From the NCBI GenBank assembly GCA_025355585.1, contig JANXZJ010000125.1, positions 1 to 45,422 on the forward strand: DNA of 45,422 bases, written 5' to 3'. The position numbers and the translations under genes are program-made. The notes beneath the pieces were generated by a model. It saw only the letters and a program-made list of their open reading frames with translations. It ran no database searches and was not told the DNA's origin. Below are positions 18,351 through 27,037 of this stretch, piece after piece. Position 1 is the first letter of the stretch, and every line of letters begins with the position of its first letter. The DNA is from Mariniphaga sp. (GTDB lineage: Bacteria; Bacteroidota; Bacteroidia; Bacteroidales; Prolixibacteraceae).

Positions 18351-19509
18351 TCAGGTCCTTTTGACAACAATTCTCAAAACTAAAAACCGGCATGGAATAC
18401 ATTTTAAGCCACAATTCCATGGCTTCCGCACGATCTTCGTTTACAAGTTTCAGCCTGAGATGGGTCAGCTCAATAAATAATCGTTGTTCTTCGGTCGTAT
18501 ATTGGTCGATGTACTTATTACAATTATAGTATAAATCGTAGGCGATATAATTATTCGGAAAGAGTTTGTAATTCGTATATATCTGCTTATCGATGTAATC
18601 AGCAAGGCGTTTCAACCGATCGTTAATGTTTCCCTCTTTTGAAAGACTCTTAAGGGCTTTACTGCTGATGGGAGCACCGAATTGAATCTGTATTCTCCCT
18701 TTTTGGTTTTTTAAACCACTCACCATGCTGAGCAGGTCGTCTTTTTCCGATTTGTGAAAATCGGGATCCGCCTGGCGCTTCAACAATTCAGCCACCTTTT
18801 CGTTACCGCAGGGCTCAATTTCGTAGGCGATTGACATTGGTACGATCTGCAATTCCTTGAATCCCTTAACAAATTTTCGATTATTCGACATGTTCAGCAT
18901 TTTCAGCAATGCAGGGGAAGTCTGATCAAGGCCATCTTTTGAGCGCCCTTCGCGCTGAGCTATCCAGATTGAATTCCCGTTATGGGTAATCGTTTCCCGG
19001 ATATAGGCAGAAAGAAGGTTCGAGGCTTTGAGCATCTGCCTGACCGGAATATTCCGCTTTACGATAAACGAGCGATTCACCCTCGACAAATCTTCAATCC
19101 ATTGGTAAACCAGTAAATTACTTCCGATGGCTATTTCAGTGGACTTGTAACCGAATTTATACATTTCGACATTGAGCAAAGCCGAGTCGAGAACAATATC
19201 GCGATGATTGGAGATATACAAATAACTTTGATCTTTCTTCAGGTGCTCAAGCCCACCAATTGTCAATCCCCTTGTACTGGATTTCAGAATACCTTCAAGA
19301 AAAGGGACCATGAAGCGCAACTGAAATGATTCAACATCCCGGGTTTGAGCCATGGCATCTCTGACTTCTTTGATTTTGGCTTCATCAGTAGCATAGAGGT
19401 TATTAAGTACCCTTGTAAAAACCGGATCATCCAACAACCTTGTCATGATTGCAGGAACTTCGTCATCATAATAAGGCCTAATTTCATCAAACTCGCTCGA
19501 AACCAACAT
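18340..19509 (-). CDS. PlsB-like glycerol-phosphate/1-acylglycerol-phosphate acyltransferase
   Basis: 389 residues. The acyltransferase core shows SNHRDIVLDSALLN (His and Asp of block I, spaced one residue wider than the usual HX4D), WIAQREGRSKDG (block III, substrate-binding) and LQIVPMSIAYEIEP (block IV). No membrane helix is obvious. Members transfer fatty acyl chains to glycerol-3-phosphate or its 1-acyl form in phospholipid synthesis. The long N-terminal extension and C-terminal helical tail (about 300-389) are typical of the Bacteroidota form. It overlaps the HAD phosphatase gene by 11 bp. Two -7 boxes lie 36-51 bp upstream. The family is clear; exact acceptor is not. Confidence 0.82.
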   Translation of the reverse strand: MLVSSEFDEIRPYYDDEVPAIMTRLLDDPVFTRVLNNLYATDEAKIKEVRDAMAQTRDVESFQLRFMVPFLEGILKSSTRGLTIGGLEHLKKDQSYLYISNHRDIVLDSALLNVEMYKFGYKSTEIAIGSNLLVYQWIEDLSRVNRSFIVKRNIPVRQMLKASNLLSAYIRETITHNGNSIWIAQREGRSKDGLDQTSPALLKMLNMSNNRKFVKGFKELQIVPMSIAYEIEPCGNEKVAELLKRQADPDFHKSEKDDLLSMVSGLKNQKGRIQIQFGAPISSKALKSLSKEGNINDRLKRLADYIDKQIYTNYKLFPNNYIAYDLYYNCNKYIDQYTTEEQRLFIELTHLRLKLVNEDRAEAMELWLKMYSMPVFSFENCCQKDLSEI

Positions 19510-19544
19510 ATTTTCGTAGTTTATTTATCTGTTAGAAGTCAAAA

Positions 19545-19560
19545 CAAAGTTACAAAAATA
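19545..19560 (-). promoter_or_regulatory. Two adjacent -7 boxes upstream of the acyltransferase
   Basis: TATTTTTG (19560-19553) and TAACTTTG (19552-19545) on the minus strand are both perfect TAnnTTTG matches and abut each other. This may allow start-site choice. No clear -33 TTTG. Confidence 0.45.
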
Positions 19561-19665
19561 GCTGTTCAAGCGAATAACTCATAAGAAATCTTGAATTTGC
19601 CATAAAAAATAGACTAACTGACTGATTTTAAATCATAAAAAAATACGAATTTAAATTCAGAATAG

Positions 19666-21711
19666 TCAAAATCTGAAATAGAGTTGTCCTCTCAGTTCGA
19701 ATCGTCCGTTTCCGGGGGTAACATCATTACCGGAACCCCATGATGATGCTCCATCATGAATTGTATAACCAGCCTTCGCATAAGCCGTAACACGGGAAGT
19801 TGGAGCCCATTTCAGATTAAGATAGATTCGTTTTCCTTTGCCATGAAACTCGGGAATCGAAAAACTATATAACAGATCATTCTCGTAAGTATAAATGCGG
19901 GAATTGTATCCATCTGTATCATAAAAAGCGTACCTGAACCACAGATTCAACTTCCTGAACGGAGTATACAAAATATCCTGAAAGATAAGAAAACCATCTT
20001 CATCCGCACCATTAAATGAATACCCGGCATATTCAATCCTTGTACGCAAGGTAAATTTTTCGCTTAGAATATATTCCGTATGAATTCTTAGTTTGGTGGT
20101 CATTTCGTCAAAATCGGCTGCAACGCCAGTGCCGCCACTTAATTTCTGTGGTTTCGATTCGTATTTTCCTTTCAGATAAAAAGAAAACTTCCTGGACAGA
20201 GCTATATCTACCTGAGCCATATAATCACTGCCACTGCCAGGAGACATGGTGCTGTATGTCAGCCATGGAAAATGATAAATATCAACATAACAGGAAAGCT
20301 TCACCTTCGGGAGCGGATAAAGCATTACACCTGTATAAAGACCGGATTCGTTGCGATTCCCGGTACTTTCTGAAAGCGAACTTCCATAAAAGGTATGAAA
20401 CCCCGGATCAAAATAACGATAATAAACTGCCCAACTGATTTGGGGATGTGCATGCCAGACCAATCCCTGAACAAAACCCGGTTTCAAACTTTTTGACAAA
20501 CCAGCTTCGCCAAAAAACTGAATAGTCGGAAGTGCTAACTGATAATCGAGCCCAAGATTATAGTTCGTGCCACCTGAAAAGCTTCTGGCCTTATACGGGG
20601 AAGAACCGGCATCCATGGGCAATCCAAATTGTTGGTACACAAATAATGCGCCGATCCTGAATTTACTGAACCTTAATTCGTTATAAACACCAGCTACTTG
20701 CTCATTAACACTCTTTTCATCTTCAATCTCGGAAGAAGTCCTGTGATAACCCGAAGTTTGCAGCGAAGTAAAATATTGGCCTCCGGTTTCCGCACTGGTA
20801 ATGATATTGGCATCCCGGTTCTTATTCGAATAAAAAAGCATGAGTTTATAGGGTCCGCATCCAAGAGTCGTTGAAATACCTCTGAAAAAGCGATTTTCGT
20901 CGGTCGAAGTGTAAGGCCGGATTCCCTGCCCCGATTTCATAATTCCCAAAACATTGCCAGATTTTCCAAGTCCGGATCCAGTCCAGTAATTCACCCCCTG
21001 ACCAAACCGGAGCAAGAAATCACCGACCGTCACCTGTCGAAGGAAACCCCTGCCCTTCCAGAATATAAAGCCGGAATAGTAATCGAATCCGGACTTATTG
21101 CTTCCGCGAAAGAAATCTTCTCCTGCATCCTTATCGATAATTAACCCAAATTCAAACTTTTCCGGAATTTCAAGCTGATACCGGCTGTACATCGAAATTG
21201 GGGAACCAGGGTATGCGGCTCCTTTACTTCCTGAAAATGAACGATAACCTATTGCCTGTGGAAATGAGGATCGAACCCTCGCTATTAAACTTTGGAATAC
21301 TTTTTTACGGGAATGAAAAACCGAATCAGATGGCGTATCAAATGTGATGAATGGCGTCAAAGAGGTAATAACTTCGGATGTGATTCCTTCGACAACGGCC
21401 AGTTCAGCAGTCGAAACGAAAAAACCGAATTGCTTCCGGTAAGCAATTATATTTTGAATTTGTCTGAAATCCAACATATTTAACATTTCCAGCTCCTCCT
21501 CTGATGCCAGGTTGATATTTACCGGATGTTCGGCGATTTTGGTAATATCTTCCAGCATAACCGAGTTTGTAATTTCTGCCTCATCTGATTCAGCAATCGA
21601 CTCAATCGCCTGTTCAATCTGCTTTTCCTTTTGTTCCTCTTTATTCTGAGAGAAACCTTTCAGGAAAGTCGCCATTATTAATAGTAGCAGATATATCGAT
21701 CTCCTGTTCAT
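19666..21711 (-). CDS. Helix-hairpin-helix protein with outer-membrane beta-barrel C terminus
   Basis: 681 residues from the ATG at 21711 (a TTG two codons earlier is less likely). A signal peptide ends near KGFSQ. An acidic linker (residues about 24-50) is followed by a ComEA-like helix-hairpin-helix module (NINLASEEELEMLNMLDFRQIQ; then ELAVVEGITSEVI, about 55-110). The remaining 550 residues alternate aromatic and polar residues (for example YSRYQLEIPEKFEFGLIIDKDAG) and end in ELRGQLYFRF with terminal Phe, as in outer-membrane barrels. This architecture is common in Bacteroidota but its function is not established; DNA uptake has been suggested only from the HhH part. The upstream PorV-like gene ends 2 bp before it, so the two form an operon. 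Confidence 0.75.
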   Translation of the reverse strand: MNRRSIYLLLLIMATFLKGFSQNKEEQKEKQIEQAIESIAESDEAEITNSVMLEDITKIAEHPVNINLASEEELEMLNMLDFRQIQNIIAYRKQFGFFVSTAELAVVEGITSEVITSLTPFITFDTPSDSVFHSRKKVFQSLIARVRSSFPQAIGYRSFSGSKGAAYPGSPISMYSRYQLEIPEKFEFGLIIDKDAGEDFFRGSNKSGFDYYSGFIFWKGRGFLRQVTVGDFLLRFGQGVNYWTGSGLGKSGNVLGIMKSGQGIRPYTSTDENRFFRGISTTLGCGPYKLMLFYSNKNRDANIITSAETGGQYFTSLQTSGYHRTSSEIEDEKSVNEQVAGVYNELRFSKFRIGALFVYQQFGLPMDAGSSPYKARSFSGGTNYNLGLDYQLALPTIQFFGEAGLSKSLKPGFVQGLVWHAHPQISWAVYYRYFDPGFHTFYGSSLSESTGNRNESGLYTGVMLYPLPKVKLSCYVDIYHFPWLTYSTMSPGSGSDYMAQVDIALSRKFSFYLKGKYESKPQKLSGGTGVAADFDEMTTKLRIHTEYILSEKFTLRTRIEYAGYSFNGADEDGFLIFQDILYTPFRKLNLWFRYAFYDTDGYNSRIYTYENDLLYSFSIPEFHGKGKRIYLNLKWAPTSRVTAYAKAGYTIHDGASSWGSGNDVTPGNGRFELRGQLYFRF

Positions 21712-21713
21712 AT

Positions 21714-22547
21714 TCAAAGGTTTAATGTCAAAGAGATAGAAGGCGTATAACCCAGTGTTTCGTGATGTACAATTGCAAAATCAACGCTAAAGTTTCGGTT
21801 CTTAAAACCAAGACCGGCTGAGTGGCGAATCGGCTTCCCTGATAACCCGCCACGAAGAAAAAAACAATCGGAAAACTGATATTCGATGCCCATTCTTATA
21901 TTCAATGGATTATCATAGCAAAAGGCAACAGCACTCACAAAAACGAGGTTTGCAGATGGCTTTAGAGCAATGCCGGCAGTTGCGCTGACTGGCAGTTCGG
22001 ATTTGAAATTGAGCGATTCGATTGAGGCACGCGAAGGATTGAAAATATGCAGACCAATCGTCAGGTTATGTGTTGTCTGATAAAGCATTCCAAATTCAAT
22101 CAGAAAAGTTCCCCTTCTACTCCCCTGCTCCGGAAAGTCAATCATAAAATAGTTGAACTGAATTCCCGCATAAACCCGGTTGCCCAAGGCCCTGGCCATT
22201 GATAAACCAAAACGTGATTCATTATAACCTGGTATACCTTTCTGCTGTATGCCAACTGCAAAGTTGGAGAGTGTTGTAGGAATAACGAATGCCAGTGCTT
22301 TTGAAGAAAACCCCTCGATAAGATATGGCTGACGAAAATCGACTGCGACTGAGACGTTTTTAAACAGCGCCAGGGCGGCCTGGTTATTAAATACTGAAAA
22401 CGGGGAAATAATTGCGACAGAAGCATTGCCAAGTGCAACCTCTCTCGCTCCAACCTGATTGTTATCTCCGATTGAATAACCCTTCGAAAAAAAAACAAAA
22501 AATGCAACGAGGGCTAGTAGCCTGTATTTTACATTTACCCCTTTCAT
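21714..22547 (-). CDS. PorV/FadL-like outer-membrane barrel protein
   Basis: 277 residues from the ATG at 22547; a longer frame from 22613 would put 22 residues in front of the signal peptide (VKYRLLALVAFFVFFSKGYS) and is rejected. GAREVALGNASVAIISPFSVFNNQAALA resembles the N terminus of PorV/UPF0164 and FadL-type barrels (GxRxxALGxA... then NPAxL). The C terminus PSISLTLNL suits an outer-membrane barrel. It may chaperone or partner the helix-hairpin-helix barrel protein that begins 2 bp after its stop. A role in type IX secretion cannot be claimed because PorV itself is longer and no other T9SS gene is here. Confidence 0.7.
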   Translation of the reverse strand: MKGVNVKYRLLALVAFFVFFSKGYSIGDNNQVGAREVALGNASVAIISPFSVFNNQAALALFKNVSVAVDFRQPYLIEGFSSKALAFVIPTTLSNFAVGIQQKGIPGYNESRFGLSMARALGNRVYAGIQFNYFMIDFPEQGSRRGTFLIEFGMLYQTTHNLTIGLHIFNPSRASIESLNFKSELPVSATAGIALKPSANLVFVSAVAFCYDNPLNIRMGIEYQFSDCFFLRGGLSGKPIRHSAGLGFKNRNFSVDFAIVHHETLGYTPSISLTLNL

Positions 22548-22616
22548 CCCGATTTTTGCGTGCACAAAGCTTAATTTTCCTCTCCCGAAATGAATTCTTA
22601 ACAAAAAATTCATATA

Positions 22617-22652
22617 AACAAAAGAGGAGACAATCGTTCGATCGCCTCCTCT
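22617..22652 (-). terminator. Terminator of purE
   Basis: On the minus strand AGAGGAG and CTCCTCT arms (22623-22629 and 22646-22652) with partly paired inner bases are followed by a TTTTG tract. It lies 37 bp after the purE stop and before the PorV-like gene. Confidence 0.75.
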
Positions 22653-22688
22653 AATTTACGCAAAAAAACATTATTAAATGGGAATTTT

Positions 22689-23195
22689 CTAATTCGTTTT
22701 ATAGGGAAATTTCACCTTCGATAATTCGGCATTTGCCTCAACAATTTTCACTTTCAGGTTCTCTTTATAGGCAATCAGTTTGGCCATCAGCGCTTCATCG
22801 CCGGAAGCGATCATCTGAGCGGCCAGTATTGCAGCATTTACAGATCCGTTAAGTGCCACAGTTGCAACAGGAATGCCCGGAGGCATTTGAAGTATTGCCA
22901 AAATTGCATCCCACCCTTCAAGACTTGCTTTAATGGGAACACCAATTACAGGAATTGGTGTCATTGCAGCAATAACCCCCGGCAAATGGGCAGCCATTCC
23001 GGCAGCAGCGATAATCACCTTTATTCCACGTCCATAAGCCCCTTTTGCAAACTTCTCAACCTCTTCGGGGGTGCGGTGTGCCGACAGCGCATTCATTTCA
23101 AACGGGATCTCAAAATCGTTCAGAATACGGGCTGTAGCCTCCATCACAGGAAGATCTGAAGTACTTCCCATAATTATACTTACTTTTGGATTCAT
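22689..23195 (-). CDS. purE: 5-(carboxyamino)imidazole ribonucleotide mutase
   Basis: 168 residues, normal length for class I PurE. Motifs: SIIMGSTSDLPVM (nucleotide-binding N terminus), NALSAHRTPEE (catalytic His), AAAGMAAHLPGVIA, and LQMPPGIPVATVAL. It converts N5-CAIR to CAIR in de novo purine synthesis, in the cytoplasm. A purK gene is not adjacent in this window. It is transcribed alone, divergent from hpt, another purine gene, with a perfect -7 box at 23251-23258 and its own terminator. Assignment is secure. Confidence 0.96.
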   Translation of the reverse strand: MNPKVSIIMGSTSDLPVMEATARILNDFEIPFEMNALSAHRTPEEVEKFAKGAYGRGIKVIIAAAGMAAHLPGVIAAMTPIPVIGVPIKASLEGWDAILAILQMPPGIPVATVALNGSVNAAILAAQMIASGDEALMAKLIAYKENLKVKIVEANAELSKVKFPYKTN

Positions 23196-23250
23196 AATTG
23201 CTTTTAAAGATTGTTAAAGTTACTATTCTAAATGCGGTATGTGAACGTGA

Positions 23251-23258
23251 CAAAATTA
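23251..23258 (-). promoter_or_regulatory. -7 box of purE
   Basis: TAATTTTG on the minus strand, a perfect TAnnTTTG match 55 bp before the ATG. Confidence 0.45.
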
Positions 23259-23331
23259 AACTTTTTTGCACAATCGTTACCGTTTGCGGCATCATCCGCG
23301 GTAATTTTCACCTTCCGAGTAAAAGAATCTC

Positions 23332-23339
23332 TATCTTTG
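23332..23339 (+). promoter_or_regulatory. -7 box of hpt-adk
   Basis: TATCTTTG, a perfect TAnnTTTG match about 96 bp before the hpt ATG, leaving a leader of roughly 90 bases with no recognised riboswitch. Confidence 0.5.
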
Positions 23340-23435
23340 TTCGCTTAATTCGGGCTTGTGTCATGCAGTTTGAGTTATACTTAAAGATGATAAGCAACTT
23401 TGTGTAATATCCCGTACGGGGATTAAAAAAAACGA

Positions 23436-23978
23436 ATGAAACGAGTTAAGCTTTGGGATAAAGAATTTGAAATCTCGCTGCCAAATGCAGATATTCAAAC
23501 AGCTATCAAGCAGATGGCCGTCAAAATGAAAAAAGACCTTGAAGGGAAAGAGGTACTTTTCATTTGTGTTTTAAATGGCGCCTTCATGTTTGCCTCCGAA
23601 TTAATGAAAGAGGTCGAGCTCAACGATGCAGAAATATCGTTTTTGAAACTGGCTTCCTACTCAGGGATCAATACTACAGGCGAGATAAAAGAGCTAATTG
23701 GTCTAAATGAAGTTATCACGGGACGTACCGTCGTAATCATTGAAGATATTGTCGACACCGGTCATACAATCAAGGAGGTAATCAAACAATTGATCGGAAA
23801 AGGAGCCAAAGAGGTTAAAGTTGCCACGCTGCTTTTCAAACCAGATGCTTTAAAAGTTGACATCAAACTCGATTATGTCGGATTAGAAATTCCAAACGAT
23901 TTTATTGTCGGGTTTGGTCTTGATTACGACCGCAGAGGGAGGAATTTCAAAGATATCTATACGCTCGTAAAAGAATAA
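23436..23978 (+). CDS. hpt: Hypoxanthine phosphoribosyltransferase
   Basis: 180 residues, typical of HPRT. The PRPP loop is VVIIEDIVDTGHTI; VLFICVLNGAFMFASELM is the N-terminal loop region; KPDALKVDIKLDYVGLEIPNDFIVGFGLDY carries the purine-binding Lys and the C-terminal Asp motif. It salvages hypoxanthine and guanine with PRPP to IMP and GMP. It starts an operon with adk 23 bp downstream, and is divergent from purE, so de novo and salvage purine genes share one intergenic region. Confidence 0.94.
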   Translation: MKRVKLWDKEFEISLPNADIQTAIKQMAVKMKKDLEGKEVLFICVLNGAFMFASELMKEVELNDAEISFLKLASYSGINTTGEIKELIGLNEVITGRTVVIIEDIVDTGHTIKEVIKQLIGKGAKEVKVATLLFKPDALKVDIKLDYVGLEIPNDFIVGFGLDYDRRGRNFKDIYTLVKE

Positions 23979-24001
23979 TTTAAGAATTAATTTTGATAGA
24001 A

Positions 24002-24574
24002 ATGATTAATTTAGTGCTTTTTGGTCCTCCTGGTGCCGGAAAAGGTACGCAGGCTATTTACTTAGCCCAGACATTCAATTTAGTTCATTTGTCAACCGGA
24101 GATCTTTTGCGACAGGAAATTGCTGCTAAAACCGATCTGGGGCGTCTTGCTGATGAGCTGATCAGCAAAGGGGAGTTAGTTCCCGATTCAATTGTCATCT
24201 CGATGATTGAAGCAAAGCTTAAAAAGCCTAAAACAACTGTTGGGTTCATCTTCGATGGATTTCCAAGAACAGTACCACAGGCAAAAGCACTCGACGAACT
24301 GCTGCGAAAACATCATTCCAAAGTTTCGGTTATGCTCTGCCTTGAGGTGGAAAAAAATGAATTGATCGACCGCCTCCTTAAAAGAGGCTTGACGTCAGGG
24401 AGATGTGATGATAACAATACCTCGACGATCGAAAACAGGATCAATATTTATAACGAAAAAACAGCACCACTCATCCAATACTACGAAAGTCAGGGGAAAT
24501 ACCATCCAATTCAAGGGGTTGGCGAGATCAGGGAGATTGCTGCAAGACTAAAGGAAACAGTAGAAAAACTATAA
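24002..24574 (+). CDS. adk: Adenylate kinase
   Basis: 190 residues from the ATG at 24002; a TTG three codons earlier is less likely. The P-loop is GPPGAGKGTQ, followed by HLSTGDLLR (AMP-binding), GFIFDGFPRTVPQA and RLLKRGLTSGRCDD. It interconverts AMP+ATP and 2 ADP. At 190 residues it has the short lid (no Cys4 zinc finger), the form seen in many Bacteroidota. It is the second gene of the hpt operon, and a strong terminator follows 21 bp after its stop. Confidence 0.95.
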   Translation: MINLVLFGPPGAGKGTQAIYLAQTFNLVHLSTGDLLRQEIAAKTDLGRLADELISKGELVPDSIVISMIEAKLKKPKTTVGFIFDGFPRTVPQAKALDELLRKHHSKVSVMLCLEVEKNELIDRLLKRGLTSGRCDDNNTSTIENRINIYNEKTAPLIQYYESQGKYHPIQGVGEIREIAARLKETVEKL

Positions 24575-24594
24575 AATCACATTTCCAAAAATAT

Positions 24595-24645
24595 AAACTT
24601 TGCGTGTACGGGCGTTTGACATCCCGCACCGCAAAGTTTTTTTTT
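24595..24645 (+). terminator. Intrinsic terminator after adk
   Basis: Arms AAACTTTGCG (24595-24604) and CGCAAAGTTT (24630-24639) form a perfect 10-bp stem; inner CGGG/CCCG arms extend it. Nine Ts (24637-24645) follow, so this is a textbook rho-independent terminator. Confidence 0.92.
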
Positions 24646-24740
24646 GAATATACCTGTTGAAACAAACAGGTTCATCGTGTTGATATTTAATTCTTCACAA
24701 GCTATTTGTGAACATTTTTTATTATCTCGATTTAAGAGCG

Positions 24741-24748
24741 TACTTTTG
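24741..24748 (+). promoter_or_regulatory. -7 box of obg
   Basis: TACTTTTG, a perfect TAnnTTTG match 22 bp before the obg ATG. This also argues against the longer frame from 24708, which would begin upstream of transcription. Confidence 0.5.
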
Positions 24749-24770
24749 CAGATCTATTAAGATTTTAAAA

Positions 24771-25757
24771 ATGGATTCGAATTTTGTCGACTACGTAAAA
24801 ATAATGGTCCGTTCCGGACATGGAGGCCCTGGGTCGAGGCACTTCCGACGTGAGAAATTTTCCCCCAAGGGTGGACCAGATGGTGGCGACGGCGGACGCG
24901 GAGGACACATTATCCTTCGTGGTAATAAACAGATGTGGACGCTCCTTCATCTCAAATACAGAAAACATATCATTGCAGAATTCGGAGGCTCAGGCGGCAA
25001 ATCACGTAGCACTGGCAAAGACGGTGACGATATCATTCTTGATGTTCCGCTCGGAACAATTGTCAAGGATGCTGAAACAGGTGAAGTCCTTTTCGAAATC
25101 AACACCGATGGCGAAATGATAATCGTTGCCAAAGGCGGGCGTGGCGGACTTGGAAACGTGAATTTTAAGTCATCCACGATGCAAACTCCCCGCTTTGCCC
25201 AGCCGGGAGAAGATTTTGATGAGGGATGGAAAATTCTGGAACTTAAGATCCTTGCCGATGTAGGTTTGGTGGGATTTCCGAATGCCGGAAAATCGACTTT
25301 GCTTTCAAAAGTTTCGGCAGCAAAACCCGAAATTGCCGATTACCCTTTTACAACGCTTGTACCAAATCTTGGAATCGTTGCCTACCGCGGCGATCAATCG
25401 TTTGTAATGGCCGATATCCCTGGAATTATCGAAGGAGCACATGAGGGAAAAGGTCTCGGATTGCGTTTCTTACGCCATATTGAACGAAATTCGATCCTGT
25501 TGTTCCTGATTCCTGCTGACAGTAAGGACCATTACAACGAGTACCAGATACTTTTGAATGAACTCCAGCAGTTTAATCCTGAACTCATCGACAAGCAACG
25601 AATTGTTGCGATCTCAAAAAGCGACCTGCTCGATCCTGACCTAATGGCAGATATCAGCAAGGAGATGAAAGGAATTCCACATGTGTTTTTCTCCTCAATT
25701 GCCGAAAGCGGAATCGTTGAACTGAAAGATTTAATATGGAAATCAATAAATAGTTAA
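24771..25757 (+). CDS. obg: Obg-family GTPase (ribosome assembly)
   Basis: 328 residues from the ATG at 24771. The glycine-rich Obg domain occupies about 1-157 ([37 protein letters not shown]). The G domain follows with G1 [12 protein letters not shown]2 [14 protein letters not shown]3 [16 protein letters not shown] and G4 SKSD. Obg binds the 50S subunit late in assembly and links it to stress and growth control. The C-terminal OCT extension of some Firmicutes forms is absent. It lies 10 bp before the PAP2 gene, so the two are likely co-transcribed. Confidence 0.96.
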   Translation: MDSNFVDYVKIMVRSGHGGPGSRHFRREKFSPKGGPDGGDGGRGGHIILRGNKQMWTLLHLKYRKHIIAEFGGSGGKSRSTGKDGDDIILDVPLGTIVKDAETGEVLFEINTDGEMIIVAKGGRGGLGNVNFKSSTMQTPRFAQPGEDFDEGWKILELKILADVGLVGFPNAGKSTLLSKVSAAKPEIADYPFTTLVPNLGIVAYRGDQSFVMADIPGIIEGAHEGKGLGLRFLRHIERNSILLFLIPADSKDHYNEYQILLNELQQFNPELIDKQRIVAISKSDLLDPDLMADISKEMKGIPHVFFSSIAESGIVELKDLIWKSINS

Positions 25758-25767
25758 TATAGAGCCC

Positions 25768-26460
25768 ATGGAATTTCTCAATCTGCTAAAAAGTTGGGAT
25801 CAAAATCTATTTCTTTTTCTCAATGGGATGCACAACCCATTGTGTGACTATTCCATGACTTTGTTTACACTTACTCCAACCTGGCTGATATTTTACGTGA
25901 CGATTCTGGCCATTATCGTTAAGAAACACGGCAAGAAATCGCTTTTCATATTTTTTGCCATCGCGCTGATGATACTTTGTGCCGATCAGTTTTCCGGAAT
26001 ACTAAAACACACCGTTCAACGGTTGCGTCCGTCAAACGACCCTGCGTTCAGCCAGCTTGTCCATATCTTTTTCAAAAAGGGAGGGCAATTTGGATTTGTT
26101 TCAGCCCATGCCGCCAACACCTTTGCAATTGCGACCTTTACTTCGTTGTTGTTTCGGAATCGCAAATATGCGATGTTCATGTTCCCTTGGGCAATAATGA
26201 TTTCCTACAGCAGGATCTATTTGGGCGTTCATTATCCAGGTGATGTGATTTGTGGTGCCATTCTTGGAATTGGTATTGGTATCGGAATCTTTAAGTTGCT
26301 GAATTATGCCGAATCGAGGCTTAGCCCTGTCAACCTTTTTGCCCGAAACCCGTTGAAAGACAAAGAAGCCAACCGGATCATCGAAGTTGGTGTGTTCACA
26401 ATCATCATGTGCATAGGCATAATAGCCATGCTGCTTGTGAATGATGTGATACCCCATTAA
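25768..26460 (+). CDS. PAP2-family membrane phosphatase
   Basis: 230 residues with about six hydrophobic helices. The three PAP2 blocks are present: KHTVQRLRPSN (C1, Lys and Arg-Pro), GFVSAHAANTFA (C2, SxH) and SRIYLGVHYPGDVICGAILG (C3, Arg, catalytic His and Asp). Such enzymes dephosphorylate lipid phosphates such as undecaprenyl pyrophosphate or phosphatidate on the outer face of the inner membrane. The PSNDPAFSQLVHIFFKKGG insert between C1 and C2 is typical of Bacteroidota. It follows obg by 10 bp and is closed by a terminator. Substrate cannot be decided from sequence. Confidence 0.9.
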   Translation: MEFLNLLKSWDQNLFLFLNGMHNPLCDYSMTLFTLTPTWLIFYVTILAIIVKKHGKKSLFIFFAIALMILCADQFSGILKHTVQRLRPSNDPAFSQLVHIFFKKGGQFGFVSAHAANTFAIATFTSLLFRNRKYAMFMFPWAIMISYSRIYLGVHYPGDVICGAILGIGIGIGIFKLLNYAESRLSPVNLFARNPLKDKEANRIIEVGVFTIIMCIGIIAMLLVNDVIPH

Positions 26461-26484
26461 GCTGAAAAGCAAATTATCCATTTG

Positions 26485-26512
26485 AATGACCTCCGCAAAG
26501 GTCATTTTTTTT
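26485..26512 (+). terminator. Intrinsic terminator after the PAP2 gene
   Basis: Perfect 8-bp stem AATGACCT / AGGTCATT with a 6-base loop (CCGCAA), followed by eight Ts. It marks the end of the housekeeping block and the start of the repeat island. Confidence 0.88.
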
Positions 26513-26561
26513 GTGCTTAAAATAATTTGATATCATTATTATAGTGTGTCTTTTTATTTAT

Positions 26562-26569
26562 TAATTTTG
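26562..26569 (+). promoter_or_regulatory. -7 box upstream of the 21-bp repeat ORF
   Basis: TAATTTTG, a perfect TAnnTTTG match 34 bp before the only ATG that opens the repeat region (26604). It supports plus-strand transcription through the array. Confidence 0.4.
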
Positions 26570-26603
26570 GTATATCAAATTTCATTAACCTTGTTACTGG
26601 AAT

Positions 26604-26969
26604 ATGGAAAAACTTACCAAGCCTTCATATCCTGACCTTTGGATGCCTTATCCGAAGCTTCCGATGTCAATACCGGAGCTCTGGAATTCAATATTACAGC
26701 TCCCGATATCAATACCGGAGCCTTGGATGTCAATATTGGAGCTCCGGATTTCAATACCAGAGCTGTGGAATTCAATATTACAGCTCCCGATGTCAATACC
26801 GGAGCCTTGGATGTCAATATTGGAGCTCCGGATTTCAATACCAGAGCTGTGGAATTCAATATTACAGCTCCCGATGTCAATATTACAGCCTTCGGTATCA
26901 ATACCTGCTATTCAGTTATCAGATTTCCCAAAATTGCAAAACCGGTTCTATATATTACCACGTCACTAA
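26604..26969 (+). CDS. Heptad-repeat ORF built on the 21-bp array (coding uncertain)
   Basis: 121 residues from ATG 26604. From residue 1 the frame can be divided into heptads: MEKLTKP, SYPDLWM, PYPKLPM, SIPELWN, SILQLPI, SIPEPWM, SILELRI and so on to SIPAIQL. The first three units are diverged in DNA yet keep Pro at position 3 and Leu at position 5 with synonymous codons (CCT/CCG, CTT/CTC), which favours this frame. It is also the only frame with an ATG and has a -7 box upstream. Against it, the second plus frame (N-[TI]-x-A-x-[DE]-[FIV]) and one minus frame (A-x-[IV]-L-x-S-x) are also open with conservative changes, and neither has an ATG. No function or family is recognised. The next gene starts 68 bp later. 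Confidence 0.4.
   Translation: MEKLTKPSYPDLWMPYPKLPMSIPELWNSILQLPISIPEPWMSILELRISIPELWNSILQLPMSIPEPWMSILELRISIPELWNSILQLPMSILQPSVSIPAIQLSDFPKLQNRFYILPRH
26667..26897 (+). repeat. Tandem 21-bp repeat array, 11 units
   Basis: Eleven back-to-back units of exactly 21 bp, each beginning TCAATA with AGC fixed at unit positions 11-13 (all units). Units 3-6 and 7-10 are identical 84-bp blocks, showing recent duplication of four units. Diverged units continue on both sides (26625-26666 and 26898-26918). There is no spacer between units. The period equals seven codons and about two DNA turns. Confidence 0.97.
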
Positions 26970-27037
26970 AAAACAGGCTGACGTTTACTTCTCCTTTATA
27001 ATTTAACTTTTTTACAACAATTTAAATTCTAAAAGCA

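Noticed and set aside
22548..22613. N-terminal extension of the PorV-like protein
   Set aside because: It would place 22 residues before a clear signal peptide; the ATG at 22547 is the natural start.
26667..26897. CRISPR array
   Set aside because: Units are contiguous with no unique spacers, the repeat is only 21 bp, and no cas genes are present. The same holds for 44096-44284.
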